A stretch of 64,000 nucleotides of DNA, taken from assembly GCA_013365365.1 (NCBI GenBank), contig JABVXU010000029.1, positions 1-64,000 of the forward strand, read 5' to 3'. Source of the DNA: Cruorifilaria tuberocauda (lineage: Eukaryota > Nematoda > Chromadorea > Rhabditida > Onchocercidae). The notes under the pieces are model-generated. The model saw only the letters and a list, made by a program, of their open reading frames with translations, was not told where the DNA came from and ran no database searches. This document shows, in pieces, positions 17,126 to 29,240 of this stretch (its first letter is position 1; the number at the start of each line of letters is the position of its first letter). Both the position numbers and the translations under genes were made by a program.

Positions 17126-18052
17126 CTAATAAAGGAATGAGTAAAAATTAAATTAAAATTTAACTGGAATATAGGTGCTAATCGGGTAATCAATAATCGC
17201 TAGCGGTATATTATCATCATAAAAATGAGAATTTGAAATTTTTAAATTAATTTAACTAATAAATTCAAAATTAAACTTATAGAAAAATTAGCAATTATTT
17301 ATCAAATTTCAAAATCACAAAATATTATCATTGCTACAATCTTCATGGTGTATTGTTGCTTCAATATTTAATTGGCCAAATAATTAATGAGTTTCAAGTT
17401 ATTTCATGCGTGCTGCCGAAAAGTGCAGAAAAAAATTTACAATATGAAATGACGCCGTATCATTTCGTCGATATCATTTCATTACTATAACTAACTTATG
17501 CATTACTCACATAAATTAAAATTAAACTTCAAAATTAATTTCCACTATATTACTTCGTAATTCAATGAAATCAATTAGTTATAATAATAAGTTATAAGTA
17601 AGCTGGAAAAGGGTTAACGGAGAAAAATAGCGATAACTTTTTTAAATGCTAATTCAAAATTAGAATGAAATGAAATGATTGAATAAAAGGAATGAAATGG
17701 AAACTAATAGCAACCAATAAGTTTAGGTAAATTCAATTTTAAATAGCTTTTCGAGTTTTTCACTTTTTCTTTTCTCTTTTTTTTGGCATTTTGTAAATTG
17801 TAATTAATATTTGTATTGATGTATTTTAGTATAATCAGTATTAGCATTACACTGATATTATGTTTATCATTTAACATTATGATAACGTTATCACTTACTT
17901 TACTAAAGATTAATCATAATGAAATGAAAATTAACTCACTAATATCACTTGCTTATCACTTGCTATTATGATAATATTATCATTTATTTTACTAGAGATT
18001 GAGAGATTGATTTTATGCTCAATTACAATGATAATGAATACATTATTACTAT

Positions 18053-18320
18053 AAGTTTATGATTTTGATTATGAAGTTTATGATTTTGATCATGAAGTTT
18101 ATGATTTTGATCATGAAGTTTATGATTTTGATCATGAAGTTTATGATTTTGCTATGAAGTTTATGATTTTGGTCATGAAGTTTACGATTTTGATCATGAA
18201 GTTTATGATTTTGGTCATGAAGTTTACGATTTTGCTATGAAGTTTATGATTTTGATCATGAAGTTTACGATTTTGCTATGAAGTTTATGATTTTGATTAT
18301 GATTTTGAAAGTTTGTGATT
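18053..18320. repeat. 21-bp minisatellite
   Basis: About a dozen units of GAAGTTTATGATTTTGATCAT with T/C and A/G variants. Some units are 20 bp (GCTATGAAG junction), which breaks any reading frame, so it is not a coding repeat. Confidence 0.9.
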
Positions 18321-18401
18321 TTAAAAATTGAATTAGAATTTTTGTTCTCTGACGCATAATTTTACTTTCTTAGAATTTAATTTTTAAATTTATGTCCATT
18401 T

Positions 18402-18486
18402 AAAATGATAATGAAATGATGATGAACTTATTAATTAATTAATTAATTAAGAGTCCATCATCATTTCGTTTTCGTTATCATTTTTT
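18402..18486. repeat. Long imperfect inverted repeat
   Basis: AAAATGATAATGAAATGATG at 18402 pairs with the reverse complement of 18453-18486 (CATCATCATTTCGTTTTCGTTATCATTTT region); the right arm carries a 6-nt insertion. The loop is an alternating TTAATTAATTAATTAA tract. Confidence 0.75.
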
Positions 18487-18847
18487 TAATTAATTAAGCG
18501 TAAAACTTAATTAAGCATGAAATTCGATTTCTATCCATTACTTTCAACTAATTATTAAAGCATCGATTGATTTACTTTTATAATTTAAATATTTCCGAAG
18601 AAAATGTTGAAATTAATCAAAAAATTTTTTAAAATTAACAAGAAATTTTAAATCTTTTTTTGAAAGAAGCTTATCACTGTTATCATTCTTATCATTTTCT
18701 CATACTACTCTCCTATGAATTTAAAAAGTTTTAAAATAATTCCTTCAAAAACAACAAGCAAAACTAAAATAACGATTAATTTTGAATTGTTCGTCGCGCA
18801 AAAAAATACATTGCATGAGAATCTCCATCAACTATCGAAGCATTCAA

Positions 18848-18902
18848 GATAAGTTATTATCATTAGCAATGATAATGATAACGATGCTAATGATAACTTA
18901 TC
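18848..18902. repeat. Inverted repeat with TGATAA core
   Basis: The left arm 18848-18868 (GATAAGTTATTATCATTAGCA) pairs with the right arm 18885-18902 (TGCTAATGATAACTTATC); only three bases of the left arm bulge out. The 16-nt loop is itself TGATAA-rich. Confidence 0.8.
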
Positions 18903-19070
18903 ATAGCTCTTATCATTTTTCCCACTACTGTTCAACATTTTGCAATTCATAAATTTGAAAAATGTTTCAGTGAAATTTTATCCTTAAGAATACGTGACTA
19001 TTCTATGAATTCTGCTAAATCATGAAAACCGGATTGGAAGTGATATTTTCTAATTTGATATTATCGATAA

Positions 19071-19175
19071 TATCTTAACGGATGGGGAGAAACCGGAAAC
19101 GATTGTGGTCGTTGTACACGTTTACCGGGTGGTATATTTTGCAACATTAATAATACAAGGAATTATGATAATGCA
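19071..19175 (+). pseudogene. Decayed EGF module (DSL/DOS-type) remnant
   Basis: The plus strand reads GWGETGNDCGRCTRLPGG then IFCNINNTRNYDNA before a good donor (GCAAGTAACT). The spacing GWxGxxC-x2-C-x3-LPG resembles the EGF module next to the DSL/DOS domain of Notch ligands, where LPGC-x-HG-x-C is usual. Here the LPGC cysteine is Gly and the HG is absent. Upstream, the frame meets a stop with no AG acceptor between, so the exon cannot be entered. A stray functional exon with an unseen error is possible but less likely. Confidence 0.45.
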
Positions 19176-19419
19176 AGTAACTCCTCAGTTATTTACGAGA
19201 TTTCCGTTTATTGAAGTTGGCATTTCCGTTTTTCTTCACTTATTTTTTATTTAGAAACGGAATTAAAATTCATTACGTGGTATATAGATAGGTAAGTAAG
19301 TTTTTTTTTTTTTAACTCTTTATTCAAGGGCTCAAATTTATTAGGTGATATATAAATAGATAAGTAAGTAAGTGTTACTTTTTTCCCATTCCTTTTATTC
19401 AAGAGCTCAAAGCTATTAG

Positions 19420-19800
19420 ATAATGAATATATCGAATACATTTGGGTAATTAGTAATGAAATATCGAATATATTTGAGTAATCGGTAATGAAATAATGAA
19501 TATTTTGGACATGTTTAAGTAATCAGTAATGAAATAATGAATATATTGAATATATTTGATTAATGAGTAATCAAATAATGAATGTAACGAACATATCTGA
19601 GTAATGAACAATGAATACATTAAATATATTTGAATAACGGGTAACGAAGTAATGAATATTTCAAATATATGGGTAATTTAGTAATGAAATAATGAATACA
19701 CTGAATATATTTAAGTAATCACTAATTTAATAATGAATATATTGAATACATTTGAGTAATCAGTAATGAAATAATGAAATAATGAATATATTTGAGTAAT
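19420..19800. repeat. Irregular AATGAATATATTGAATATATTTGAGTAAT array
   Basis: About eight diverged units of 35-50 bp built on GTAATGAAATAATGAATAT, ATTTGAGTAATCAGTAATG. It is non-coding. Confidence 0.75.
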
Positions 19801-21747
19801 ATATAGATTTGCAATTTAATTATTCCATAATGCTTCTCCTACTATTACCATGCCTTTATTCATTTGGCGCATTCTATTCAATTTACCTAACGTTATCATG
19901 ATTCCGTTTACTTATGCTTAAAAGTAAATCACGGATCGATATTACTGCAAATAATATTCCAAACGGTTCAAACGGTTTCATTTCATCACTTAATCATTTA
20001 ACATTTCTGTGAAATAATTTTAAAAAAGTTTATCATCAACGAATCAAATATCAAAGGTTATAATTTCAAAAAAAAGAAAATGAATTCATAATCTATTCTA
20101 TTATTTAATTTTAATTAATGAATTAATCATGGACACACGGATATTCGTGTATTTGATATTTAGTGATAAGGTACTGATAAGACTGATATGCTTATGTTTG
20201 CTGTGCAGTTTATGTTTTCTATAAATAATCATTTTAATTAATTTCAAAAAGGAAAAAGCTATTGCAGAAAGTTTGAGGAATGATGAAATGTTATCCAATT
20301 TGATATCTTACAGCAAACGATCAACTGTTATCATCAATGATAATTAATTAAATATGTTTGATAGCTAATTATAAATTTCATGAAGTGAAATTTTCACTCT
20401 TATAAATTGTTCACATGCATACAGATGTTTGAATTAATTTAATTAATTTTTCAATTAATTAATTTAATTCATTTTTCCGCTTGCAAAAAAAAACAAAAAC
20501 ATGAAAAGTTTGCAGAAAAACAAATTTTACATTATTCATTTAGTTTTGATTTATTTTTTTTGCACCTGTCAACATTATAAGTTGTAGTACTTAATCATTG
20601 TAAGTAAAATGAATTATGAAAAAAAAAATCGATTGGTAATACGTTAATATACGTAAACATACGTTAAAACATAAAGTGTATACGTGGTAAGCTTAATATT
20701 AATATTAATTAACAATAATGAATTTTAAATATGAGGAATTTGAACAATTTTATAACTGTATTTGTAATTACTATTTATTACTATTATTAATTATTATTAA
20801 TTACTATTAATTACTATTAAGTAAACCTTTTTATTAAAAAAGTTGATTTTGCCTTTTGCCAAAAATAACATTCAATTTTTCATGCATGATTTGCATAATA
20901 AAAAGTAAAAATGTATAGTGCTAATATTCGTATTTTCCGGATATTAAACCAATGTTACTGTTGATAAGCTTCCGGATAATGAAAATATCCGGAAAATAAG
21001 TCCTTCAGAATTATATTAGAAATAAAATTTAAATAATAGTATAGTTTGGCTTGAATAAATGGTAGAAAGACTTTCGCATAATAGTAATTAATTTCAATAA
21101 CTAAGTTTTAATAAGTAATTATTTTCAATAAGTAAGTTGTATAAAGTAATTAATTTTTCAAACTAAGCCCTAACAAGTAATGAATTTTTTCCATATTGTA
21201 ATAAGTAATTAATTTTTTCCGTATTTTATTTAGGTCATTCGTTATGCTTCTCATTAGTCATTTCCTATTTCTCTTCCATTTATGCATTTTAAGTTTTTCA
21301 TTTCAAATATGTACCACTTAACTCTCACTTTCATTTTTATTGAAATTACGAAATACATGAAATAAAAAAGTTTAACAATAAATAATGGAATTGTAGTATT
21401 TACCAACGAATATAAACGTTAAATTCAATTTAAATTTTACCGATGTAAATTAAAATTGAATTATTAAAACTTAACATAAATTACTTATAAAAGATAATGA
21501 TAATGTGATGATATGATAATATGATAATATGAAAAATACACCAGATGATAGAGATAAATAGAGAAAAAAACAAAACACATATCAGTTATTTATTCGCTAG
21601 AATTGTCAATTAATAATTTGTAATTAATTTTTAAAAAAAGAAATTATGAAGTTGAGGAAATAAAGTTGATATCTTTCAAGTTTTTTATTTTACAGGTAAA
21701 AACTGATATTATTTAAAATATTTACTTTAAATTATTTTCCAATTTGT

Positions 21748-21815
21748 CTTTTACCTTTTACCTTTTACCTTATACCCTTTACCTTTTACCTTCTACCTTC
21801 TACTTTTTACCTTAT
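21748..21815. repeat. TTTTACC/TTCTACC heptamer array
   Basis: Around nine tandem copies of a 7-bp unit (TTTTACC with variants TATACCC, TTCTACC). It is reminiscent of degenerate telomere-like heptamers only in length; the sequence does not match TTAGGC, the nematode telomere repeat. Confidence 0.8.
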
Positions 21816-22560
21816 CATTTTATAATTGCCAAACGTATTTGCTTAAAATAAAAGGATAAAGACCGGTTTCTACCAAATGAAACGTTTTTTTTTAAATAAG
21901 GAAATGAGTAATCGTAAATTTAGTTAATAGTGATTAAATTAAAAAAAAATTTTTTCATTAATTTAAAATACGGCCTCTCATGATCAATTATCACATTAAC
22001 TAAATGCACATGATAAACATTAAACTATGAAAACAAAAAAAAAGAAAAATTCTTTCGAAAACTTTTCAGAGGTCTAATCGATCAATTAATCAATCAATTA
22101 ACCGATCGATCAGTCGATACATCAAAAATCGTATTGCAATGCTACTGAGAGCATTTTTATTGACGTAATACTTACATGCATGCACATATACTGATATGTG
22201 TTATCACTAATCAATTACTCGATCTGTAATTAACAAATGAATTATTCTAATCTATGTCATTTCCCTATCATCTAATTGTTATCAGTGAAGAATCAATCTT
22301 AGTAATTGTTATCAAAATATCATCCTTATCATTCCAGCAGCTCTAAATTGATATTTGATTAGTTGATATCAATTAAATTTTATCATTTTTATCACAGGAA
22401 GGAAAGAAATGAACCTGAGGTGATTTCTTATTTCTTAATTTTTACCTTAATCAAGGGAAAATGAATTTAACATAAATTGAAATCTGAATATATTTTTCAT
22501 AATAATGAGAAAATATTAAGACGAAAAATTGAAATAATTCAAATCAATAAAATAAAATAG

Positions 22561-22820
22561 TAAATAATACATAAGTGATAGTATTAAATAAGTGATAATA
22601 TAGATTATAACATAAGTGATAATACAGATTATGATAACGTAAGTGATAATATAGATTATGATAACATAAGTGATAATATAGATTATGATAACATAAGTGA
22701 TAATATAGATTATGATGACATAAGTGATAATATAGATTATGATAACTTAAGTGATAATATAGATTATGATAACATAAGTGATAATATAGATTATGATAAC
22801 ATAAGTGATAATATAGATAA
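22561..22820. repeat. 27-bp minisatellite of TGATAA-containing units
   Basis: Units of AAGTGATAATATAGATTATG followed by ATAACAT, with starts at 22641, 22668, 22695, 22722, 22749, 22776 and 22803 and more diverged copies before. Each unit holds two TGATAA words. Confidence 0.9.
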
Positions 22821-23099
22821 TATGGAATTTTACATTATATGAAATACTCACTTTAATTATCGTACGAATGATAACATTCTCAAGAAATTAAAGATTAAAG
22901 GATGTAGAAATTAAATTTGAAAATATTCTTAAACAATAATTTTTATCATTTTTATTGATAAGAAGTATGGAATGATAAAAAAAAACGATCAAACTAGAAT
23001 TTGTTTTCTTTTTCAGATATCAATTAAAATGTTGTGATAAAAAATTCTTATCGAAAAAAGATATCAAGTGAAAAAAAAGATTAAAGTAAAATCATTATT

Positions 23100-23395
23100 A
23101 CAATGAGAAATAGTTGTAAAAAATAGTTATAAAGAATAGAGAAGAATTAAAAATAGTTATAAAAAATAGAGAGAGAGATAAGAAATGGTTATAAAAACTA
23201 AAAGAGGATGAAAAATAGTTATAAGGATAGACAAAGATGAAAAATAGTTATAAAAAAATAGAGAACGATAAGAAATAGTTATAAAAACTAAAAGAGAATG
23301 AAAAATAGTTATTAGGATAGAGAAGGATGAGAAATAGTTGTAAAAATTGAGAATAATGAAAATTAGTTATAAAAAATAGAGGAAAAATATAAAAA
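23100..23395. repeat. AAATAGTTATAAAAA repeat block
   Basis: Six or more units of about 45-60 bp built on GAAAAATAGTTATAAAAA and AGAG(A/G)ATGA, strongly purine-skewed on the plus strand. Confidence 0.75.
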
Positions 23396-24318
23396 TGAGA
23401 ATAATTCTCTTTTGTTTACTCTCATTTCTTTTCTTTTTTAGACATTCTTTACTTGAAATCAAAATTAAATTATCATATTTAAATGGAATTTAATTAATTT
23501 TACAATTAATTTATCTTTTAGTAACAAGAAAATAGTAAAAATAATCCATTAACGATAAAAATTATGCTTAAATTTTCAGCATTTTGCTAATTGCTGAAAA
23601 GTTTTTCCAGAAAGTAAAATTTTCCCAGAAATCAAAAGTTAAAGTGGACTTCGATTTCATTTTAAGTTATCACTTATCACAATACAACTTGAAACTTATC
23701 ATTTATGATAATAAAATTTGCTAAATTTTCCATGAAAATAAGATAAGTACGAGTTATTGTTATAAAACAAAAAAGCATTATTAAAGAATTTGCTTGCAGT
23801 TTCATTAATTAAAAATTATCATTTCCATTTAATTAAAGTATAATTTTTCATTTTAAAATATTACTTATCACAATATAACTTAAACTTATCACTTTCAATC
23901 ATTCATTCAAATTATCACTTAGCATAATTTTTATCACCATTTAAATTTATTATCAAATCAATCTTATAAGTACAATTTTCCATTTATTCTTAACTTTTCA
24001 GGAAATTAAAATATTTCAATTAAAAAAAGAAAAACGTATTCCAGTATATGAATAATGATTAGCTATTCATAATTTAAACTTAGTTAAAACAAAATTATAA
24101 CTGAAATAATCATAGCTTAAATTGTAATTATTAAATTTAAAATGCCGACAATAATTAGAATTAAAATTGGAAATGATTAATTATCAATTCCAATTATACC
24201 TGTAATCTTTTTATTTGTTTTCAATTAACCATTAATTTTTCTCTCATCATTTCTCTTATTTCTGTTGACATTAAATTTTTTTTGCGAAATGAAATTAACA
24301 AAAAAAAAAGAAGAAAAA

Positions 24319-24320
<2 letters not shown>

Positions 24321-24356
<36 letters not shown>
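24321..24356. repeat. (CT)n microsatellite
   Basis: About 17 CT units, followed 200 bp later by a second (CT)n tract near 24550-24575. Confidence 0.95.
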
Positions 24357-24358
<2 letters not shown>

Positions 24359-24585
24359 TTTTTGCTTTAAAATATTTTTGATTGCTAACATTTGAGCAAT
24401 AGAATCGATGAGTAATGCTGGCTGTTTTTTTCTCCTGCGATTTGATCAACTAACCAAACTGATCACAATCGATCTCATCCTCTTTTTCGTTCTTAAAACT
24501 ATCACAGTAAAACAATTTCTTTAATTATCACTTCATTTTAAATTTTACTCTCTCTCTCTCTCCCTCTCTCTCTCTATTGATGCAT

Positions 24586-24666
24586 ATGTTTGTGTATGTG
24601 TGTGTGTGTATGTATTGGTGTTGGTATGTGGTGTATGTATATGTGTGTTGATATGTGTTGTATGTA

Positions 24667-24733
<67 letters not shown>

Positions 24734-24752
24734 GTATGTGTATCTATGTACG
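24586..24752. repeat. (TG)n/(TATG)n microsatellite
   Basis: An alternating purine-pyrimidine tract of TG with TATG interruptions, including an uninterrupted run of about 20 TG units. The open frames through it (Cys/Val repeats) are artefacts of the repeat. Confidence 0.95.
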
Positions 24753-27155
24753 CGTCTATATGTTACATACTTCCAAGAAAGAAATTTTTAATAACATTTG
24801 TAGAATATGAAAGATCAAGAAGTATAAAGTATGGAGGGAACTTGTTACCAGTAAAGACATTCTTTGAAGGCTGTTTTTAATATATTTTTATTTATAATTC
24901 GATATGTGAAACTGTAAATTTCAAGTTGGAACATAATTATCTTCTACCATTTGAGAGATCGAACTCACTTGTTCTGTCTAAATAAATACTTTATGGGTTT
25001 TATAGGTTTTGAAGTGCGATAGCTTTATTCACACTGATGGGAAATAACATAGTTATTGTAAAATTCATGCCGAAATTAGATACTAACTGCATCAAATGCA
25101 TGTCCATAAAGATACAAAAGCTTAGGTGAATATAAAGTATGCGGATGGGACATAGTTTATTTGTTGAAAAATCTAACCCATCATTTCCGGTCCTCTTTTT
25201 TTCACGTTTTTTTTTTGATTGATAAATATTGGATTCATAAAAGATAACAAATGCTGTAATCCAGAAGTTTGGAAAGTGACAAATACTCATACATCTCAGT
25301 CGAAAAATATCATAAACATCTTCATCTCCTTTCACTCAGTTTTATGTCGGAAAATTCAGAAGGGTATAAATTATAATCAGTTGTTGATTATTAAGGGTAA
25401 TAAATTTGATTCCATTTGTTTTATAGTTTTTCTCACTGACATTGTATGAATTCTGCTTCCAAGAGATTGTTTTAAAATTTTGAACTTGAAGAAAAATTGA
25501 AAGAATGAAATTCTAAAAATTTTGAAAAAAGAATTAAGTTTCGAAAAATGGAATAGATTTTATAATTATTCTGTTGATAAGATGAGATTCTAAATGCTGT
25601 TTGGAGCAATGGATAGAAAGCAAATAAAACGCTGTTCGAAATTAATGAATTATGTTTTTGGAAGAACCGATAACACTGAAAAGATCGAAAAAGGAAGCGC
25701 AAAACGAAGTCGTAGGAAATATGACCAATTCAACAAATACCGGAAAAGTTTTCAGGTAATTGAGTATGTATGAAAATTAATCTGCTTGGATTTTTATCAT
25801 CTTCTGGATGCCTTATAGTGAATAGTATCCGATTTTATATGTTGAAATTCGGAGCAACATTTTTGCCATAGAGATTTTCGTTTTCATGGTGAGCTAGCGG
25901 TCGGAATAGCTTCTATTTACTATCCGGAATCTGCTGTCAACAAATGCTAATTTCGAGTTCTAATTTTTTTCTGATGGAATAGGGAGTGCTTTTCTAAGTA
26001 CTTAATGATAAAATAAAATCTTTTTTTTCGCTAACACTTATTTCAATACAGAATGTTGAAAACAGGAAGTTTGATTTGATTTGTTTGAATTGAGAAGTTT
26101 AATTTGATTTCTTCCTCTTTTATCGATAAGAAAATGCTAAAGGTTACCATTACTTCGCATATCAGTAACACCAGTTTATGGAAATTTTAATTCACTTCAT
26201 CTGAACAGTCACATCTTTTATAGACTTTTAGATTCTTGGAAAATGGTTACGGTTCCCAAAAAAATATTAAATGAAATTGTTGAACAAAGTTGAAGAAGAA
26301 TTACTTCACTAAATGTTGCTCGATTGCTCGATATAAACTTGCTGAATAATTAATTATTGCTGGCCATTCATCCTATCACACTAATGCTATCATATTTCAA
26401 CTTCAATCAACTGTAATGTATCGTTTAAAATCTGAAAACGAAACAGTTTACTGAAGTTGCTGGAGTTTACAGAGGTTCTCCAGGCATCATGAAGCATATA
26501 CTGGAGTAGTAGTGTAGTTTATATCTACTTTTACACGTTACACGTTCAATGAACTTTATGATTTGAAATTTCGATCATATAAATAGTAATTAAATAGTAG
26601 AAGATATTAAATAATATGCATTCAGTCGAATCATTTTGTTGCTGTCAATATGAATAATATTAATTTCAGTACTATCCAAAGTAACACAGAAAATCAAAAA
26701 TCTGTTGGTGTTAAAATTCGATCTGAATATATTTTATTTCTCTGTTCGGTAATTAGTTGATGTTAGGCAGAAAGATTTTGATTAGATGTTTGTTATATTG
26801 TCATTTACATAATTTAGAAAGGTTTTATTTCCTTATATAGACCTGTGTTTCAATTGTTTACTGTTTAATGGACTCCGTACGCTATTTAACTCCTAAAAAC
26901 ACTCATTATTTTTTTCATATATTTATCGAAGCACATGCATAAGCATCTTTGATCCTATCTTTTTTTTCATAGGAGTCAAATTTGACTACCGTTACAACAG
27001 TCAGTGATTCATCACTTTTTCAATGAAGTTCTGTAGAAAACTAGACGAATGGAGTCACTTATTCTACAGAAGTATGGTGCATAACTCGCTTCGTTGCATG
27101 AATACTTAATGTTTCTTACTGTATTTTAAACGTCATTTCACCAGGATTTTTTAGT

Positions 27156-27200
27156 ATGAATTCGTCAAGAGACGTGTCTATCATTGGAAAAAATAAATAG
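27156..27200 (+). CDS. Upstream ORF abutting the GPANK1-like start
   Basis: A 14-codon ATG-to-TAG frame (MNSSRDVSIIGKNK) whose stop codon is immediately followed by the ATG of the main frame (TAGATG). A TTTTTTAG acceptor ends at 27154, one base before its ATG, so a leader spliced there would begin with this uORF. If the acceptor at 27144 or another TSS is used, the uORF is also kept. Function is inferred only. Confidence 0.35.
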   Translation: MNSSRDVSIIGKNK

Positions 27201-29240
27201 ATGCAGTTCGTCAGGGCAAATCTAGTTACTAGTATACAAGGTGCCGTTACGGAAAGCATGAAGAAGCCAACCGTTTGTGGTAAAGAGGTGCGATCTTTCT
27301 ACGAAACTTTGCTGGCTGAGCCATCCACTTCAGAAGATCCAAACGTTACGGTGACAGTGAAATTGGGGAAGATTAAGAATAAGAGTCAAAATGCTCAGAA
27401 GTTTACGAAGTTGTCGAGTAAGATCTCAAAGAGGCGGGATAATATTACGAAAAACTCTGAACAGCTTTTCAAGGATGCAGCAAATGGAAATATGCAAGGT
27501 GTTATGGATTATTATTGTGAGAAAGGTATTTGTATCATGCTTTTAATTGAAGAAATAGAATAGCCAAAATAGTCCTCAGTTTCCGAGATAGTTCGGTAAT
27601 AAACAATAATAGTTATTTCTTTTTTTGATTTTTGTATAATGAGAAAAAGAGAGATGATATATAAATTTATTTTTCCGGCTATCGTAAAAATACGTCTAAA
27701 GATTTTAAACGAACGGTAATCAACACCAGTAGAGGCAATGATATAATATGAAAGCTGCAGGAATGGATATCAATATGGCGGATCAGTATGGTTGGACTGC
27801 GTTAATGTGTGCAAGTTATGCAGGTCATTTGCATATTGTTAAGTATTTGTTATCGTTGGGAGTAGATGTTTCAAAACGGTTAGCATATCAGTGTTTTTCA
27901 TTTTTATCGAATTTCTTCATTAGTTAGGCATTCAAAATGATTTATTTGAGTCGATTATCCGAATTGGTTTAATAGCATAATAAGGTTGTCGAATCAACCA
28001 AGATGATTCATATGCTATTTAAGTCCGCTAGATTTATTTCTCCTAATAGTTACGGCTAAGAAAAAACTGTGATGTATCAGAAAACAGAATTTTCAGTGAA
28101 TTATAATTTTGCATAAAATTTTACAACTTATGAATGTAATATAGGAGCAAATCAGGTGAAACAGCCGCTGATTTTGCATTGAAATGTGGACATCATGAAA
28201 TATACCGATGTATTTTTTCACATAAAAAGGAGTCCAAGTATGTTTTCACTATTATTTTTCAAATAAGTTTTCAAATATGAGTATTTTAATTGAACTGAAT
28301 GTATCAAATAATAAATATCGACCGTAAAGTTAAATTTTATTCATATCTTGATGCATTTTAATCTCGGCCATATATAATATTCGTTATGATCAGTAGTATC
28401 TTAGCAGTGATGTGTTCGAAATGCATTTTGCATAAAATTATTTTTAGAGTTTTGTAGTGTGGCTCATTTTATTATTAACATTATCGAATTATCGTATGTA
28501 GATCTCCTAACTCTATCAGAAGCTTTTTTAATGGTTGGAAATTCCAGGATATGGTGTGAACCATCCTCACGAAAAATCAAAGGATCTCGAAGATATGAGG
28601 AAATTACACGCTTTTGTGATGCTTGTCAATGTACTTATGTAGGAGAAGCTCATCTGAGCAGTGTAGCACACCTTTTAGAAACCATGAAACCAGTGCTTAA
28701 TCCAGGCTATGGAATTCCAGAATGGAATAAAGGTTATCGCATTTTACGAAAAAGTGGTTGGAATGAATTTGAAGGATTAGGTCGTTATGCGACCGGCCGC
28801 CGATATCCAATAAAAACAGTGCTGAAGAGGGATAAGCTTGGCTTAGGTTGTGCCACCTTCGATGCTCCTAAAGTGACTCATTTCAAGGTATGTGCACTTC
28901 TTCATTCTTTTTTTTGAATACTTTCCTTTGAATTAAGAAGTTTTCATTGTTTATAACAAATGAAAGTTTCATATGTCTATAATCTCATGAGAAGATTGGA
29001 GCTGTGAAATTATCCTGAATAAGACAATTATTGTAAGTACTGAAGTTTGTTTTCGTTAGTCTTATAATCGGAATGATTTTTTTCTGTTTGATTTATTTCG
29101 TTATTAAATTTTAGGCTGATATGAATGCGGTAAAAGTGGCATCTATGAAGAAAGGAAAAGGCATCAGAGATCATAGGAAGCGAATACTTCGTGAAAAGAT
29201 TTTAGAGCATCAGTTTAGAAATATGTTCAGAGATGAGTAA
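27201..29240 (+). CDS. GPANK1: G-patch and ankyrin-repeat protein (GPANK1-like)
   Basis: Exons 27201-27525, 27761-27878, 28145-28237, 28548-28887 and 29115-29240; phases 1, 2, 2 and 0; 333 residues (human protein about 356). The order matches the family: an N-terminal segment with RSFYETLLAE; ankyrin repeats at about 108-178 (GMDINMADQYGWTALMCASYAGHL, then SGETAADFALKCGHH); a C2H2-type finger at 202-220 (C-x2-C-x8-H-x5-H, FCDAC...SSVAHLL); a G-patch at about 238-275 (KSGWNEFEGLG, YPIKTVLKRDKLGLG); then VTHF and a basic C-terminus. G-patch proteins usually bind RNA or activate DEAH helicases; the exact role of this family is poorly known. It is the first of four same-strand genes with short gaps. 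Confidence 0.9.

Larger units (their letters stand above)
17126..27155. other. Repeat-rich intergenic field
   Basis: About 10 kb with no gene that I can support. It holds the tandem arrays, hairpins, microsatellites and the EGF-module remnant listed separately, plus abundant TGATAA/TTATCA words up to about 24 kb. The missing 5' exon of the Trp-rich gene should lie at its left end. From 25.0 to 27.1 kb the sequence is less repetitive, with short broken frames on both strands but no consistent exon structure. Confidence 0.55.

Noticed and set aside
18053..22820. Regular repeats considered as a CRISPR array
   Set aside because: The units are contiguous minisatellites without spacers, and the genome is eukaryotic.
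24225..24449. Minus-strand frame with an Arg-Glu repeat
   Set aside because: It is the (CT)n tract read on the reverse strand.
24590..24880. Cys/Val-rich open frames of 63-96 codons
   Set aside because: They are translations of the (TG)n/(TATG)n microsatellite.
25000..25702. Overlapping 76-111 codon frames on both strands
   Set aside because: There are no consistent splice sites or protein-like composition, and both strands are open by chance.
26230..26360. Gene-like fragment starting MVTVPKKILNEIVEQS
   Set aside because: It is interrupted by a stop after 16 codons and again later, with no splice sites to bypass them; the evidence is too thin to call a pseudogene.
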